Below are positions 50,779-60,155 of a DNA stretch of 64,000 nt, one piece after another (positions within the stretch are counted from its first letter, which is position 1; every line of letters starts with the position of its first letter). The stretch spans positions 1-64,000 of the forward strand of contig JAXDNJ010000059.1 in NCBI GenBank assembly GCA_034669505.1. The letters are read 5' to 3'. The position numbers and the translations under genes are program-made. Source of the DNA: JAFASC01 sp034669505. Lineage in GTDB: Bacteria; Pseudomonadota; Alphaproteobacteria; Rhizobiales; Beijerinckiaceae. The notes under the pieces are model-generated. The model did no database searches. It was given only the letters and a program-made list of their open reading frames with translations, and was not told the DNA's origin.

Positions 50779-51879
50779 ATGGACCTCGAACACGTCACGC
50801 CGTCGGCCTCTCCAGAGAATGCAGCACCTGAGGCTGCAACGGATCTGGCCCCACGCCCGCGCCGCCGACGCAAGGCGAAGCCGGAGGCGTCCCCTCTGAC
50901 CGGCCATTCGATCACGTCGCAAAGCGAGGCAGCACCCGAGGTGAAGGCGGAAACTCCTGCACCTGTGGCGGTTCCGGTCGCGGCTCCGCGTGCGGCACCG
51001 ACCGAGCCCACAACCGCGCCGCGGCAGATCACCGTTCTTTCTCTGGCCCCGGAGCAGCGCAAACCTGCCGCGGCCCAGCCGAGTTTCTTCAAACGCCATG
51101 GGGCACTAGCCGCCGGCATGGCGCTCGCGCTTGGGTTTGGCGCCTATGCCGGGACGCAGATCGGCATTGAGTGGCCGGGCGCCAGTGCCGCGGCGCAAGG
51201 TCCGAGCGTAAATGTCGCCGCCGCCCTGCCGTGGAAGCGCGACGTTGCGATGGCATCGACGCAGACGCGCGAGATCGCGCGCCTGAAGGAAGAGCTGCGC
51301 GGGGTCCGAGTTCAGGTCGACGCGCTGAAAGCCAATCCCGACCAGGTCCGGCAGGCGCAGGAATTGCGCTCGCTGCGTGCCAGTCTCGAAACCCTCAAGG
51401 AGGGGCTGACCGCAACGCGCACCGACACCGCCAACGCAATCGCTCAAGTTTCCTCCGCGCAGTCTTCGAAAGGGGTCTCCGAACGCGATCAGCAGCGGAT
51501 CGAAAAACTGACCGAGCGCCTCGACCGCCTCGAGCGGCAGACAGCCGACCAGACGCCGATCGCGGCGGTCCCGCCGAAGGCGGAAGCGCCGAAGCCCGTC
51601 ACGCTTCAGGACCCGCACGCACTGCCGACCCCCGCGGAAGTTGCCGCCGCGGTGCAGAAGGCCGAGCCAAAGGCGAAGCTCATCCATAACTACGTCGTGC
51701 GTGAGGTCGCCGACGGCGTTGCGCTGATCGAGGGTCCTGATGGCCTGCGCGAGGTCTGGCCGGGCCGCGGCATACCCGGCGCAGGCAAGGTCACCTCGAT
51801 TGAAAAGCAGGCGGGGAAATGGGTGGTGATCACGTCCGAAGGCCTGATCGAATATAGACGCGACGCGTATTTACGCTGA
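50779..51879 (+). CDS. Bitopic membrane protein with periplasmic coiled coil
   Basis: 366 residues. A long alanine/proline-rich cytoplasmic region (about 1-108, with a KPEASPLTGHSITSQ stretch) precedes one transmembrane helix (about 112-128, HGALAAGMALALGFGAYAG). The periplasmic part has a coiled coil (about 160-255) and a compact C-terminal domain (YVVREVADGVALIEGPDG, EVWPGRGIPGAGKVTSIE, WVVITSEGLIEY). That last domain resembles beta domains of secretion-system or pilus-assembly proteins, but I cannot name the family. The perfect CtrA box upstream suggests cell-cycle-timed expression, perhaps in polar or envelope structures (inference). Confidence 0.75.
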   Translation: MDLEHVTPSASPENAAPEAATDLAPRPRRRRKAKPEASPLTGHSITSQSEAAPEVKAETPAPVAVPVAAPRAAPTEPTTAPRQITVLSLAPEQRKPAAAQPSFFKRHGALAAGMALALGFGAYAGTQIGIEWPGASAAAQGPSVNVAAALPWKRDVAMASTQTREIARLKEELRGVRVQVDALKANPDQVRQAQELRSLRASLETLKEGLTATRTDTANAIAQVSSAQSSKGVSERDQQRIEKLTERLDRLERQTADQTPIAAVPPKAEAPKPVTLQDPHALPTPAEVAAAVQKAEPKAKLIHNYVVREVADGVALIEGPDGLREVWPGRGIPGAGKVTSIEKQAGKWVVITSEGLIEYRRDAYLR

Positions 51880-52013
51880 TCCAAAGGAGTGGTCAGAGCG
51901 GCGTTACGCCGCTCGTCTTATCTTCGGACAGCCTTGCGGATTGGCGGAACGATCACGAAGTAGCAGCGTTGCGGGCAGGAAGCGGCAGCTACGCTCGATC
52001 GGATACCTCACTC

Positions 52014-53054
52014 ATGCGTCAATTCAGATGCCCGAATTGCGGGCAGCGCGTCTATTTTGAAAATTATTCTTGCGAACGGTGCAACACGCCGCTCGCCTTC
52101 GACGCGCACCAGATGACCATGGTCGCGCAAGCGGGCGCGCGAGACTGCCTCAATCGACAGCACCTTGCCTGCAATTGGGCTGTGGATGCCGATGCTTCGG
52201 ACGACTTTTGTCTTGCGTGCAAGCTCAATCGCACGGTTCCGAATCTCAACGAGCCAGGCAAGCTCGTGCTTTGGCAGAAGATCGAAAGTGCCAAGCACCG
52301 AGTGATCTACGATCTCTTGCGCTTGGGTTTACCGGTGAAGAGCCGGGCGGAAGACCCCTCGCACGGCATCGTCTTCGATTTCCTCTCGGAATACCCCGGG
52401 GCCAAAGTCCTCACCGGACATGACGAAGGCGAGATCACGCTCAACATCGCCGAGGCGAATGACGCGGAACGCGAGGCGCGGCGCGCGCAGATGAAGGAGC
52501 CGTATCGCACGCTAGTTGGCCATTTTCGCCACGAGATCGGCCATCACTACTGGGACATTCTGCTGCGTGGGTCACGCGATCTAGCCGCCTTTCGCGCATT
52601 GTTCGGCGACGAAGGCGCGGACTATGCAGAGTCGCTGAAGCGCCATTACGAAAACGGGCCGCCGCAGGGTTGGCGCGAAAATTTTATCAGCGCCTATGCG
52701 ACGACACATCCATGGGAAGACTGGGCGGAATCGTTCGCGCATTTCATCCATATCGTGGCGACGCTCGATACTGCGGCCGATCTTCCGCTGGGATTGGGCA
52801 GGCTCAGTGGACGGGCGTTGGACAATCCCTACCGCGAAGACGATTTCGATGCGCTGCTCAAAGCCTGGGTGCCGTTGACCGAGGCGGTCAACGAGATCAA
52901 CCGCTCGATGGGTATGTCGGACGTGTATCCCTTCGTGCTGACGCCGCCTGTGATCGGAAAGCTGCATTTCGTGCACGTGATCGTGCGCAAGGCCGCGCGC
53001 TCCGCGGAGCAGCGCGGCGAGGCGGCGATCGAGCGCGCGCGGGTCCCGGCCTAA
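52014..53054 (+). CDS. Putative zinc-binding metallopeptidase (Peptidase_Mx type)
   Basis: 346 residues. An N-terminal zinc ribbon (C6-x2-C9 and C20-x2-C23) is followed by a second cysteine group (C45, C53, C66, C69) and a gluzincin-like core with HEIGH at 173-177 in GHFRHEIGHHYWD and a downstream glutamate in WAESFAHFIHIVATL. From memory this layout fits the putative zinc-binding metallopeptidase family (PF15887). Substrate and location are unknown; there is no signal peptide. The start MRQFRCPNCG at 52014 is preferred. It is convergent with maeB. Confidence 0.82.
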   Translation: MRQFRCPNCGQRVYFENYSCERCNTPLAFDAHQMTMVAQAGARDCLNRQHLACNWAVDADASDDFCLACKLNRTVPNLNEPGKLVLWQKIESAKHRVIYDLLRLGLPVKSRAEDPSHGIVFDFLSEYPGAKVLTGHDEGEITLNIAEANDAEREARRAQMKEPYRTLVGHFRHEIGHHYWDILLRGSRDLAAFRALFGDEGADYAESLKRHYENGPPQGWRENFISAYATTHPWEDWAESFAHFIHIVATLDTAADLPLGLGRLSGRALDNPYREDDFDALLKAWVPLTEAVNEINRSMGMSDVYPFVLTPPVIGKLHFVHVIVRKAARSAEQRGEAAIERARVPA

Positions 53055-53066
53055 GGCCGGAGTGCC

Positions 53067-55376
53067 TCACTGCGCGGCGAGGCGATGCACCTGCTCGCGA
53101 TCGGCCTGCGCCTCCGCGGACGCGATAGCCGTCATGTTGACGATCCCGCGGGCGGTGACCGATGGCGTCAGAATGTGTGCCGGTTGGGCGACGCCGATCA
53201 GGATCGGTCCGACCGGCAGGGCGTCGGCGATCACTTTCGTCATCTGAAACGCGATATTCGCCGAATCGAGGTTCGGCATGACGAGAAGATTGGCTTCGCC
53301 TTTGAGCCGGGAGTTCGGCAGCACGAGATCCCGCGTGGCCTGCGCGAGCGCAGTATCCGCCTGCATCTCCCCGTCGATCTCGAGACTGGGCGCGCGTTCG
53401 CGCACCAGCGCAAGGGCTTCTCGCATCTTGCGTGACGAGGGATCGTCGTGCGAGCCAAAATCGGAATGCGCAACAAGCGCGATCTTCGGCTCGATGCCGA
53501 AGCGGCGGACATGATCAGCGGACATGATCGCCATCTCGGCGATTTGTTCGGCCGACGGATTTTCGTGAACATGGGTATCCGTCAGGAAAAACGCCCCTTT
53601 GCTGGTGATGATCAGGCTCACGGCATAAAGCGAAGTGGCACCGGGCATCATACCGATAATGTGCTCGATGTGACGCCGGTGCAGATTGAAGCGGCCTTCC
53701 AGTCCACACAGCATCGCATCGGCGTCGCCGCGTCGCACCATCAATGCCGAGATGACAGTGGCGCTGGTACGCACCAACGTGCGCGCCAGACTCGGGGTGA
53801 TTCCGTGACGGCCGGCCACATCAAGATATGTCGTTATGTAATCGCGGTAACGCGTATCGTTGTTCGGATCGACAAGGTGGAAATCCTTGCCGGGCCGGAT
53901 CGACAGCCCGAAACGGGTCAGGCGCGACTCGATCACATCCGGACGCCCGATCAGGATTGGCTTGGCGATCGCTTCTTCAACGACAGTCTGCACCGCGCGG
54001 AGCACGCGCTCATCTTCCCCTTCTGCATAGACGACGCGCATCGGATTATCGCGTGCGGCCTGCAAAAGCGGCTTCATGATGAAGCCCGAGCGGAAGACGA
54101 AACGCTGCAGCCGCTCGTCATAGGCTTTGAAATCGGAGATCGGCAGCTTGGCGACGCCCGACTCCATCGCGGCTTTCGCCACGGCCGGCGCGATGCGCAG
54201 GATGAGACGCGGATCGAAGGGCGAGGGGATCAGGTTGTCCTTGCCGTAGAGGCGCGACACGCCGCCGTAGGCCCGCGCGACGACGTCGGATGGGGCCTCG
54301 TGCGCCAGCTGCGCGATGGCGCGTACAGCGGCCAGCTTCATCGCCTCATTAATCGTGCTCGCGCCGACATCGAGCGCGCCGCGAAAAATGTAGGGAAAGC
54401 AGAGAACGTTGTTGACCTGGTTTGGATAATCGGAACGTCCGGTGCAGATCATCGCATCAGGTTTAACGGCGAACGCATCCGCCGGGTCGATCTCCGGATT
54501 GGGGTTGGCGAGCGCCATGATGAGCGGGCGCTCGGCCATGCGCGCAACCATGTCTTGCTTCAACACGCCGCCCGCCGATAGGCCGAGGAAAATATCGGCG
54601 CCGCCGATCACGTCGGCGAGTTTGCGCGCACTCGTCTCCTGCGCAAACGCACCCTTCCATTGATCCATGAGCGCGGTGCGGCCGCTATAGACCACGCCCT
54701 CGATGTCCGTGACGGTGATGTTCTCGCGCTTGGCGCCGAGTTCGAGGAGCAGGTTCAAGCAAGCGATCGCCGCGGCGCCTGCGCCTGACGTGACGATTTT
54801 CGCGTTCTCGATTTTCTTGCCGGCGAACTCGAGTCCGTTCAGTACCGCCGCGCCGACGATGATCGCCGTGCCATGCTGGTCGTCATGGAAGACCGGGATG
54901 TTCATGCGTTCCCGGCAGCGGCGCTCGACTTCGAAACATTCCGGCGCCTTGATGTCTTCGAGATTGATCCCGCCGAACGTCGGCTCGAGCGCCGCGACGA
55001 CATCGACCAGCCGCTCGATATCGGTTTCCGCAACCTCGATGTCGAACACGTCGATACCGGCAAACTTCTTGAACAGAACCGCCTTGCCTTCCATCACCGG
55101 CTTCGAGGCAAGCGGGCCGATATTGCCGAGGCCGAGCACTGCCGTGCCGTTCGACAGCACCGCGACCAAGTTCTGGCGGATCGTCAGGGATGCCGCTTCC
55201 TGCGCATTCTCCGCAATCGCCAGGCAGGCGGCGGCAACACCTGGGGAATAAGCGAGGGCGAGGTCACGCTGATTACCGAGCGGCTTCGTCGCCTGGATCT
55301 CGAGCTTTCCGGGCCTCGGGCTGCGATGATAGACGAGTGCGCTGGACTTCAGGTCCGATGTGATGTCGTTTGCCAT
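53067..55376 (-). CDS. maeB: NADP-dependent malic enzyme with phosphotransacetylase-like domain
   Basis: 769 residues. The first about 430 residues are the malic enzyme (ALAYSPGVAAACLAIAENAQEA, FGGINLEDIKAPECFEVE, HDDQHGTAIIVGAAVLNGLE, SGAGAAAIACLNLLLELGA). The remainder is a phosphate-acetyltransferase-like domain (GEDERVLRAVQTVVEEAIAKP, GMMPGATSLYAVSLIIT) that is regulatory in this enzyme type. It converts malate to pyruvate and NADPH, feeding gluconeogenesis and lipid synthesis. Length matches the large rhizobial enzymes. Monocistronic by context. Confidence 0.96.
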   Translation of the reverse strand: MANDITSDLKSSALVYHRSPRPGKLEIQATKPLGNQRDLALAYSPGVAAACLAIAENAQEAASLTIRQNLVAVLSNGTAVLGLGNIGPLASKPVMEGKAVLFKKFAGIDVFDIEVAETDIERLVDVVAALEPTFGGINLEDIKAPECFEVERRCRERMNIPVFHDDQHGTAIIVGAAVLNGLEFAGKKIENAKIVTSGAGAAAIACLNLLLELGAKRENITVTDIEGVVYSGRTALMDQWKGAFAQETSARKLADVIGGADIFLGLSAGGVLKQDMVARMAERPLIMALANPNPEIDPADAFAVKPDAMICTGRSDYPNQVNNVLCFPYIFRGALDVGASTINEAMKLAAVRAIAQLAHEAPSDVVARAYGGVSRLYGKDNLIPSPFDPRLILRIAPAVAKAAMESGVAKLPISDFKAYDERLQRFVFRSGFIMKPLLQAARDNPMRVVYAEGEDERVLRAVQTVVEEAIAKPILIGRPDVIESRLTRFGLSIRPGKDFHLVDPNNDTRYRDYITTYLDVAGRHGITPSLARTLVRTSATVISALMVRRGDADAMLCGLEGRFNLHRRHIEHIIGMMPGATSLYAVSLIITSKGAFFLTDTHVHENPSAEQIAEMAIMSADHVRRFGIEPKIALVAHSDFGSHDDPSSRKMREALALVRERAPSLEIDGEMQADTALAQATRDLVLPNSRLKGEANLLVMPNLDSANIAFQMTKVIADALPVGPILIGVAQPAHILTPSVTARGIVNMTAIASAEAQADREQVHRLAAQ

Positions 55377-55465
55377 AGCGGGTCCGCTCTTGCTCTCGCA
55401 ATATTTAAGCAGACCCGCTGGCGATCCGCCACGGCTTTCAAAGGCTTAGCCGGGCGCGTGGCGGC

Positions 55466-55894
55466 CTATTTGGCCTTGACCATCTGACCGCGGATTTCGC
55501 CACCCTTGTTCTCCGCCGTGTGGACGTTGAAGTACCACTCGCCCTTCATGAGCTCGGCCGCCTGCGGATCCGTGAGCGTCGCCGAACCTTCAAAGGGGCT
55601 CTTTGCAGCGTCGACCGGAACGACCACACCGGCGTTCTTGCCGGGTCCCGCGGGCCCATGGAAATGGGCGGCGGTCTCCGAGCCGGTCAGTCCCGAATAG
55701 GAGCCCTTCCAGGAGAGTTTCTTCGTTGCGGTATCATATGTTGCTTCGATATTGCCGGTCGCTTTGCTTTGATTTGGCGGAACTTCCTCAGTGGCGGTCA
55801 ACGGCGCCTTGAACATGGTCGTTTCGGCCAGCGCCGGCAATGCAAGCCACGTGAATCCGGCAGCGGCGGCGATTATTACGGAGATTTTTTGCAT
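55466..55894 (-). CDS. Secreted CHRD-domain protein
   Basis: 142 residues with a signal peptide (about 1-23, LALPALA) and a single CHRD domain (FKAPLTATEEVPPNQSKATG, GLTGSETAAHFHGPAGPG, GEWYFNVHTAENKGGEIRGQ). CHRD was named from chordin and is found in many secreted bacterial proteins without a known activity; the AAHFHGP motif could bind a metal. The ATG is well placed after GGGAGGAATAT. The longer frame upstream is a shadow of the divergent YciI gene. Confidence 0.9.
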   Translation of the reverse strand: MQKISVIIAAAAGFTWLALPALAETTMFKAPLTATEEVPPNQSKATGNIEATYDTATKKLSWKGSYSGLTGSETAAHFHGPAGPGKNAGVVVPVDAAKSPFEGSATLTDPQAAELMKGEWYFNVHTAENKGGEIRGQMVKAK

Positions 55895-55996
55895 ATATTC
55901 CTCCCAAAGGTGCACTTGGCGTGCGCTGCTGGTATAGCGCAGCTTTGGACAAAGCCGAAGATCACAATGCGGTGAGTGAGCTTTGCTGGAGGTGAG

Positions 55997-56284
55997 ATGT
56001 TTTTTGTCCTGCATGCGTTCGACAAAGCAGGCGCGCTGGAGACGCGGCTGGCAAATTACGAGGCGCACAAAGCCTTCCTCGCCGACGCTTCGCCGCACGG
56101 CGTCTCGATGATCATGTCCGGTCCGCTGGTCGCCGACGATGGCAAGACGATGATCGGCAGCCTGATGATCCTTGAGGCGCGCGACCGCGCTGCAGTCGAA
56201 GCGTTCAATCGCGCCGATCCCTTCCATGCGGCGGGAATATGGGAGAGGGTCGATATAACTGCCTTTGTGAAGCGGCAGGGCTAG
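55997..56284 (+). CDS. YciI-family protein
   Basis: 95 residues, a ferredoxin-like-fold YciI domain: MFFVLHAFDKAGALETRLANYEAHKAFLA, SGPLVADDGKTMIGSLMILEA, FNRADPFHAAGIWERVDI. The DPF motif with its aspartate and the early histidine are the family's conserved residues. Some members are dehalogenases or hydrolases; most have no known substrate. GGAGGTGAG immediately before 55997 fixes the start. Confidence 0.9.
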   Translation: MFFVLHAFDKAGALETRLANYEAHKAFLADASPHGVSMIMSGPLVADDGKTMIGSLMILEARDRAAVEAFNRADPFHAAGIWERVDITAFVKRQG

Positions 56285-56371
56285 GCTATCAATAAGCAAT
56301 GAACATGCGCATAGTGGGGCTAAGAGGTCCCTGTGTCGGAGTGCGCTTGAAAACATCGAAGGATAAAGGGT

Positions 56372-56698
56372 GTGTCGTCACCTGTGATTGAAGACGTAAG
56401 TTTGGAGGAATTGAAGGGCGGGCTCGCCGACGGCTCGATCCTGCTTGTCGATGTGCGCGAGCCGAACGAATGGGATGCCGGTCACATAGCCGGCGCGAGC
56501 CTGCATCCGCTGTCGTCGTTCGCTCCCTCCGAACTGCCGCGCGAACAGGGCAAGCGCGTCGTTCTGCAATGCCGCTCGGGGAACCGCTCTGCGAAAGCGC
56601 TGGCGATTGCCCAGGGCAGCGGGCGCGAGGACGTGCGTGCGCATTACGGTGGCGGCATGCTCGAATGGACCGCCGCCGGCGAGCCGATCGAACGTTAG
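56372..56698 (+). CDS. Rhodanese-like sulfurtransferase domain protein
   Basis: 108 residues, one rhodanese domain. ILLVDVREPNEWDAGHIAGA and the active-site loop LQCRSGNRSAKAL with the persulfide-forming cysteine are intact, as is GGGMLEW near the end. The start is GTG. It lies 15 bp upstream of the copper-less oxidase gene on the same strand, and both are probably co-transcribed. Confidence 0.9.
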   Translation: MSSPVIEDVSLEELKGGLADGSILLVDVREPNEWDAGHIAGASLHPLSSFAPSELPREQGKRVVLQCRSGNRSAKALAIAQGSGREDVRAHYGGGMLEWTAAGEPIER

Positions 56699-56713
56699 CC
56701 GCGAGGATTGTTG

Positions 56714-58102
56714 ATGCCCCAGTTCACCCGCCGCGCGCTGATCGGAAGCATCGCGGCGAACCTCGTGCCGCTGACGGCTCGCGCCCAGGGGACGCAAGGG
56801 CAGACGGAACCTGCTGCGCCTGAAGGCATGCGCGTGCTTGAAGCGCGCAAAGCGAAACAGCGCATCCTGCCGAGCCCGGCAAGTGAAACCGATGTGTGGG
56901 GCTACGATGGCCAGGTTCCTGGGCCGATCCTGCGCGCTCGGCTCGGCGAAGAAGTCGCGGTGCGCCTGGTCAATAAGCTTGAACAGCCGACCAGCCTGCA
57001 TTGGCCTGGCGTGCGCCTCGCCAATGCGATGGATGGAGTCGTCGGGCTGACGCAAAAGCCGGTAATGCCGGGGACTAGCTTCGACTACCGCTTCAAAGTG
57101 CCCGATAGCGGCCTTTATCTTTATCGTCCGTTCATCGCGCCGTTTACAAGCGAGCAGTTTGCGCGCGGCCTTTATGGCTTGTTGATTGTCGACGAGGTTT
57201 CGCCGCCGCAAGTCGACCGCGATTTCGCGCTCCTCCTCGATGATTGGCGCCTTGATGAACAAGGCTTCGTCGTCCAGGATTTCGGCAAGCCGGCCGATGT
57301 CGGCGGCGTAGGCAGGATCGGTCCGCTCGTCACCGCGAACACGCAACCCGCGCCGATCAACGAGACATTCGCTCCGGGATCGCGCATTCGTCTGCGGCTC
57401 GTGAATGCCGCGAATGCGCGATTCATGTTCGTGACGTTCGAGGGGTTCAAGCCGCTGATCATGGCCATCGACGGCCAACCCTGCGACCCGTTCGAACCGG
57501 TCAGGCGCACCATTCCCGCCGGCCCGGGCGCGCGCTTCGATCTGATGTTCGATCTTCCGGATACGGAGGGCGAGAGCGCCAAGATCATTCTGCGCGGCAT
57601 GAACGAGGCCGACCGCGATCTTCTCGTGTTCAAGACGCAAGGCGCGAAGCGTCCGGCGCGTTCGCCGATCGCCTCGCTGCCGCTCAATCCGCTGCTGCCA
57701 GCGGAAATCCGGCTTGCCGAAGCCAAGAAAGTGGACATCGTCGTCGAAGGCGGCGCGGCGCGCACGGCGCTCGGCGCAAAGACACTGTGGACCTTGAACG
57801 GCGCGCCGGGCGGGTTCGACGGCAAGCCGCTCTTTTCCGTGAAGCGCGGCACGCCTGTGTCGCTCGGCCTGATCAACAAAACGCTCGTCACGCAAAATAT
57901 GCGCGTCCATGGCCATGTCGTGCGTCTTTTGCACGATCTCGATGACGGCTGGGAGCCTTATTGGCGCAACGCAGTGATTGTCGCGGAGGGGCGCACCAAA
58001 CATATCGCTTTCGTGGCCGACAATCCGGGCAGGTGGGCACTCAATTGCGACGTCGTCGAGCACCAGATCAGCGGGTTGTCCGGCTGGTTCGAGGTGACGT
58101 GA
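56714..58102 (+). CDS. Multicopper-oxidase-fold protein lacking copper ligands
   Basis: 462 residues with an N-terminal export signal (FTRRALIGSIAANLVPLTARA) that has a twin arginine. Three cupredoxin domains are recognisable (VWGYDGQVPGPILRARLGEE, LHWPGVRLANAMDGVVGLTQ, GLYGLLIVDEV, PGSRIRLRLVNAANARFMF, FVADNPGRWALNCDVVEH). The metal ligands are largely gone: HWHG is HWPG, the second HxH is YRP, and HCHxxxH is NCDVVEH. That leaves a structural, FtsP/SufI-like role more likely than oxidation. An alternative TTG start lies two codons upstream. Confidence 0.82.
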   Translation: MPQFTRRALIGSIAANLVPLTARAQGTQGQTEPAAPEGMRVLEARKAKQRILPSPASETDVWGYDGQVPGPILRARLGEEVAVRLVNKLEQPTSLHWPGVRLANAMDGVVGLTQKPVMPGTSFDYRFKVPDSGLYLYRPFIAPFTSEQFARGLYGLLIVDEVSPPQVDRDFALLLDDWRLDEQGFVVQDFGKPADVGGVGRIGPLVTANTQPAPINETFAPGSRIRLRLVNAANARFMFVTFEGFKPLIMAIDGQPCDPFEPVRRTIPAGPGARFDLMFDLPDTEGESAKIILRGMNEADRDLLVFKTQGAKRPARSPIASLPLNPLLPAEIRLAEAKKVDIVVEGGAARTALGAKTLWTLNGAPGGFDGKPLFSVKRGTPVSLGLINKTLVTQNMRVHGHVVRLLHDLDDGWEPYWRNAVIVAEGRTKHIAFVADNPGRWALNCDVVEHQISGLSGWFEVT

Positions 58103-58106
58103 GGCG

Positions 58107-58817
58107 TCAGTCGCGCGTGCCGCGAAACCCGGTCGCGAGCACATAGAGCTCTGCCGAGTCCGCCCGGCTTGCGACGGGCTTCACGTGATGCACCTTGGCG
58201 AAATCGCGTTTCAAGCTCGCGAGTAGATCGCTTTCCGTGCCGCCCTGCAGCACCTTTGCGAGAAAGAAGCCGCCTTGCGACAGAACTTCGCGTGCGAACT
58301 CCGCCGCGAGGTCAGCAAGGGCGACGATGCGAAGGTGATCGGTCTTCCTGTGACCGGTCGCATTGGCGGCCATGTCGGAGAGAACGCCGTCAGCTGGTCC
58401 GCCGAGCATTTGCTTCAGGCGCTTCGGAGCATCGGGCGCGTTGAAATCCAGGACAGCAAAATCGGCCCCCACAATGGGATCGACTTCGAGAAGATCGATG
58501 CCGACGATGCGGCCCTTTCCCTCTGCCGCACCGACGCGTTTTGCCGCGACTTGCGACCAGCCGCCGGGCGCCGCGCCCAGATCGACGACGCGCTGACCTG
58601 GTTTCAGCAGGCGGTGCTTGTCATCGATCTCAATGAGCTTGAAAGCCGCGCGCGAACGATAACCTTCGAGCCGCGCGCGGGCGACATAGGGATCGTTGAG
58701 CTGGCGCTCAAGCCAGAGCGTCGAGGAGAGGGAGCGCTTGCGCGCGGTCTTGACGCGCGCCTTCAGCGATCGGCCACCCTCGCGTCCCGATCTTTGGCCG
58801 CTGTCCTTTGGCGTCAC
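58107..58817 (-). CDS. rlmE: 23S rRNA (uridine2552-2'-O)-methyltransferase
   Basis: 236 residues, FtsJ/RrmJ family. Motifs: RSRAAFKLIEIDDKHRLLKPGQRVVDLGAAPGGWSQVA (SAM-binding motif I), VDPIVGADFAVLDF, DGVLSDMAANATGHRKTDH (catalytic Asp) and FFLAKVLQGG (catalytic Lys). The basic N-terminal extension (about 30 residues) is usual in this lineage. It overlaps the upstream ppx gene by 4 bp. Confidence 0.95.
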   Translation of the reverse strand: MTPKDSGQRSGREGGRSLKARVKTARKRSLSSTLWLERQLNDPYVARARLEGYRSRAAFKLIEIDDKHRLLKPGQRVVDLGAAPGGWSQVAAKRVGAAEGKGRIVGIDLLEVDPIVGADFAVLDFNAPDAPKRLKQMLGGPADGVLSDMAANATGHRKTDHLRIVALADLAAEFAREVLSQGGFFLAKVLQGGTESDLLASLKRDFAKVHHVKPVASRADSAELYVLATGFRGTRD

Positions 58818-59995
58818 GCCGCCGTCTCGGCTTGGCGGCCCCAGACGCCGTCCTCGCGCATGAGTTCGATGAGCATGCCTTCGCGTAAACCCCGGTCGGC
58901 AATGCGCAGCCGCGGCGCCGGGAACGCGCGGCGGATCGCCTCAAGGATGGCGCACCCGGCGAGGACGAGGTCGGCGCGCGCGGAGCCGATGCAGCCATGC
59001 GCGGCGCGCTCGGCATACGACATGCGCCGCAAACGCGAGATCGTGGCACTGACATCGCCCGCCGACATCCAAAGGCCGTCGACGCGACGACGATCGTAGC
59101 GGGAAAGGTTGAGATAGACGCCCGCGATCGTCGTCACCGTGCCGGACGTGCCGAGCAGATGGAAGCGCGAGCAGTGGCGCTCGCCCATGGCGCGTTGCAG
59201 GAAGGCTTCGAGCGACCGCGCAACGTGCCCGACCATGGCCTCGTAAGTCGCGGATGAGACTTCGTGTCCGCCGAATTGCTCGGCAAGCGAAACGACGCCG
59301 AGCTGGAGTGATGTCCACAGACGGATATCGACCCGCTCGCCTGGTCCTCCAGCCCCCTGGTGGAGCGCGGGATCGAACCAGATGAGTTCAGATGAGCCGC
59401 CGCCGATATCGAAAATGAGCACGCCTTCGGCGTGAGGATCGGCGAGCGCCGCGCAGCCAAGCGCTGCGAGGCGCGCTTCCGTCTCGCGATCGATGACTTC
59501 CAGATCGAGTCCGAGTTCGTCGCGAACCTTGTCGATGAATTCGGCGCCATTGGCGGCCATACGGCAGGCTTCCGTCGCGATCAGACGCGCACGCGTGACG
59601 CCGCGCTGGTCCATTTTGGTGCGGCAGACCGCGAGCGCGTCGAGCGTGCGGGCGATGGCCGCCTCCCCGAGTTCGCCGGTCTGGTGCAGGCCCTCGCCGA
59701 GGCGGACGATCCGCGAAAAGGCATCAACGATGCGTAACCTGTCGGCGCCATTGCGGGCCTGATCCTGATGGGGCCGCGCCACCAAGAGGCGGCAATTGTT
59801 GGTGCCGAGATCGAGCGCCGCATAGGTGTGGCCGGCCTGAATCGAAGCGGCGTCACGCGTGAGCGCCGGCGAATGACTCAGGCGCTCCGCAAGCATCGGC
59901 CCCGCATCCGAAAGCTCGATCGTCGTCACTCCGCCCCCGTCCCGCCGGCCATCGCGCGCCTTAGGGCAATGGGCATAATCCCGGAGTGTAGTCAT
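58814..59995 (-). CDS. Ppx/GppA-family phosphatase
   Basis: About 393 residues. Exopolyphosphatase/guanosine-pentaphosphatase family, ASKHA fold: YAALDLGTNNCRLLVARP, RLGEGLHQTGELGEAAI, ATEACRMAANGAEF, VLIFDIGGGSSELIW, HLLGTSGTVTTIAGV. It is shorter than E. coli Ppx and lacks the C-terminal HD part, like other alphaproteobacterial copies paired with rlmE. The exact start is uncertain: ATG 59995 or GTG 59929. Confidence 0.9.
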   Translation of the reverse strand: MTTLRDYAHCPKARDGRRDGGGVTTIELSDAGPMLAERLSHSPALTRDAASIQAGHTYAALDLGTNNCRLLVARPHQDQARNGADRLRIVDAFSRIVRLGEGLHQTGELGEAAIARTLDALAVCRTKMDQRGVTRARLIATEACRMAANGAEFIDKVRDELGLDLEVIDRETEARLAALGCAALADPHAEGVLIFDIGGGSSELIWFDPALHQGAGGPGERVDIRLWTSLQLGVVSLAEQFGGHEVSSATYEAMVGHVARSLEAFLQRAMGERHCSRFHLLGTSGTVTTIAGVYLNLSRYDRRRVDGLWMSAGDVSATISRLRRMSYAERAAHGCIGSARADLVLAGCAILEAIRRAFPAPRLRIADRGLREGMLIELMREDGVWGRQAETAA

Positions 59996-60155
59996 CCCAC
60001 TGCGATTGCCAAGCTCAAGCATTGGCAAGCCGGGTGTCCCGAATCGAATGCCCTCGCGCCCACTCAACTGCTTCAACCGGCGCTTGCCTTCCACATCGTT
60101 CAGGCGGTAAACATTCCCAATATAGAAAATTTCTTACGGCAATCTGGATTTGAAC

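Noticed and set aside
56378..58144. 588-codon minus-strand frame opposite the rhodanese and oxidase genes
   Set aside because: Shadow frame; the plus-strand products have recognisable domains and this one does not.
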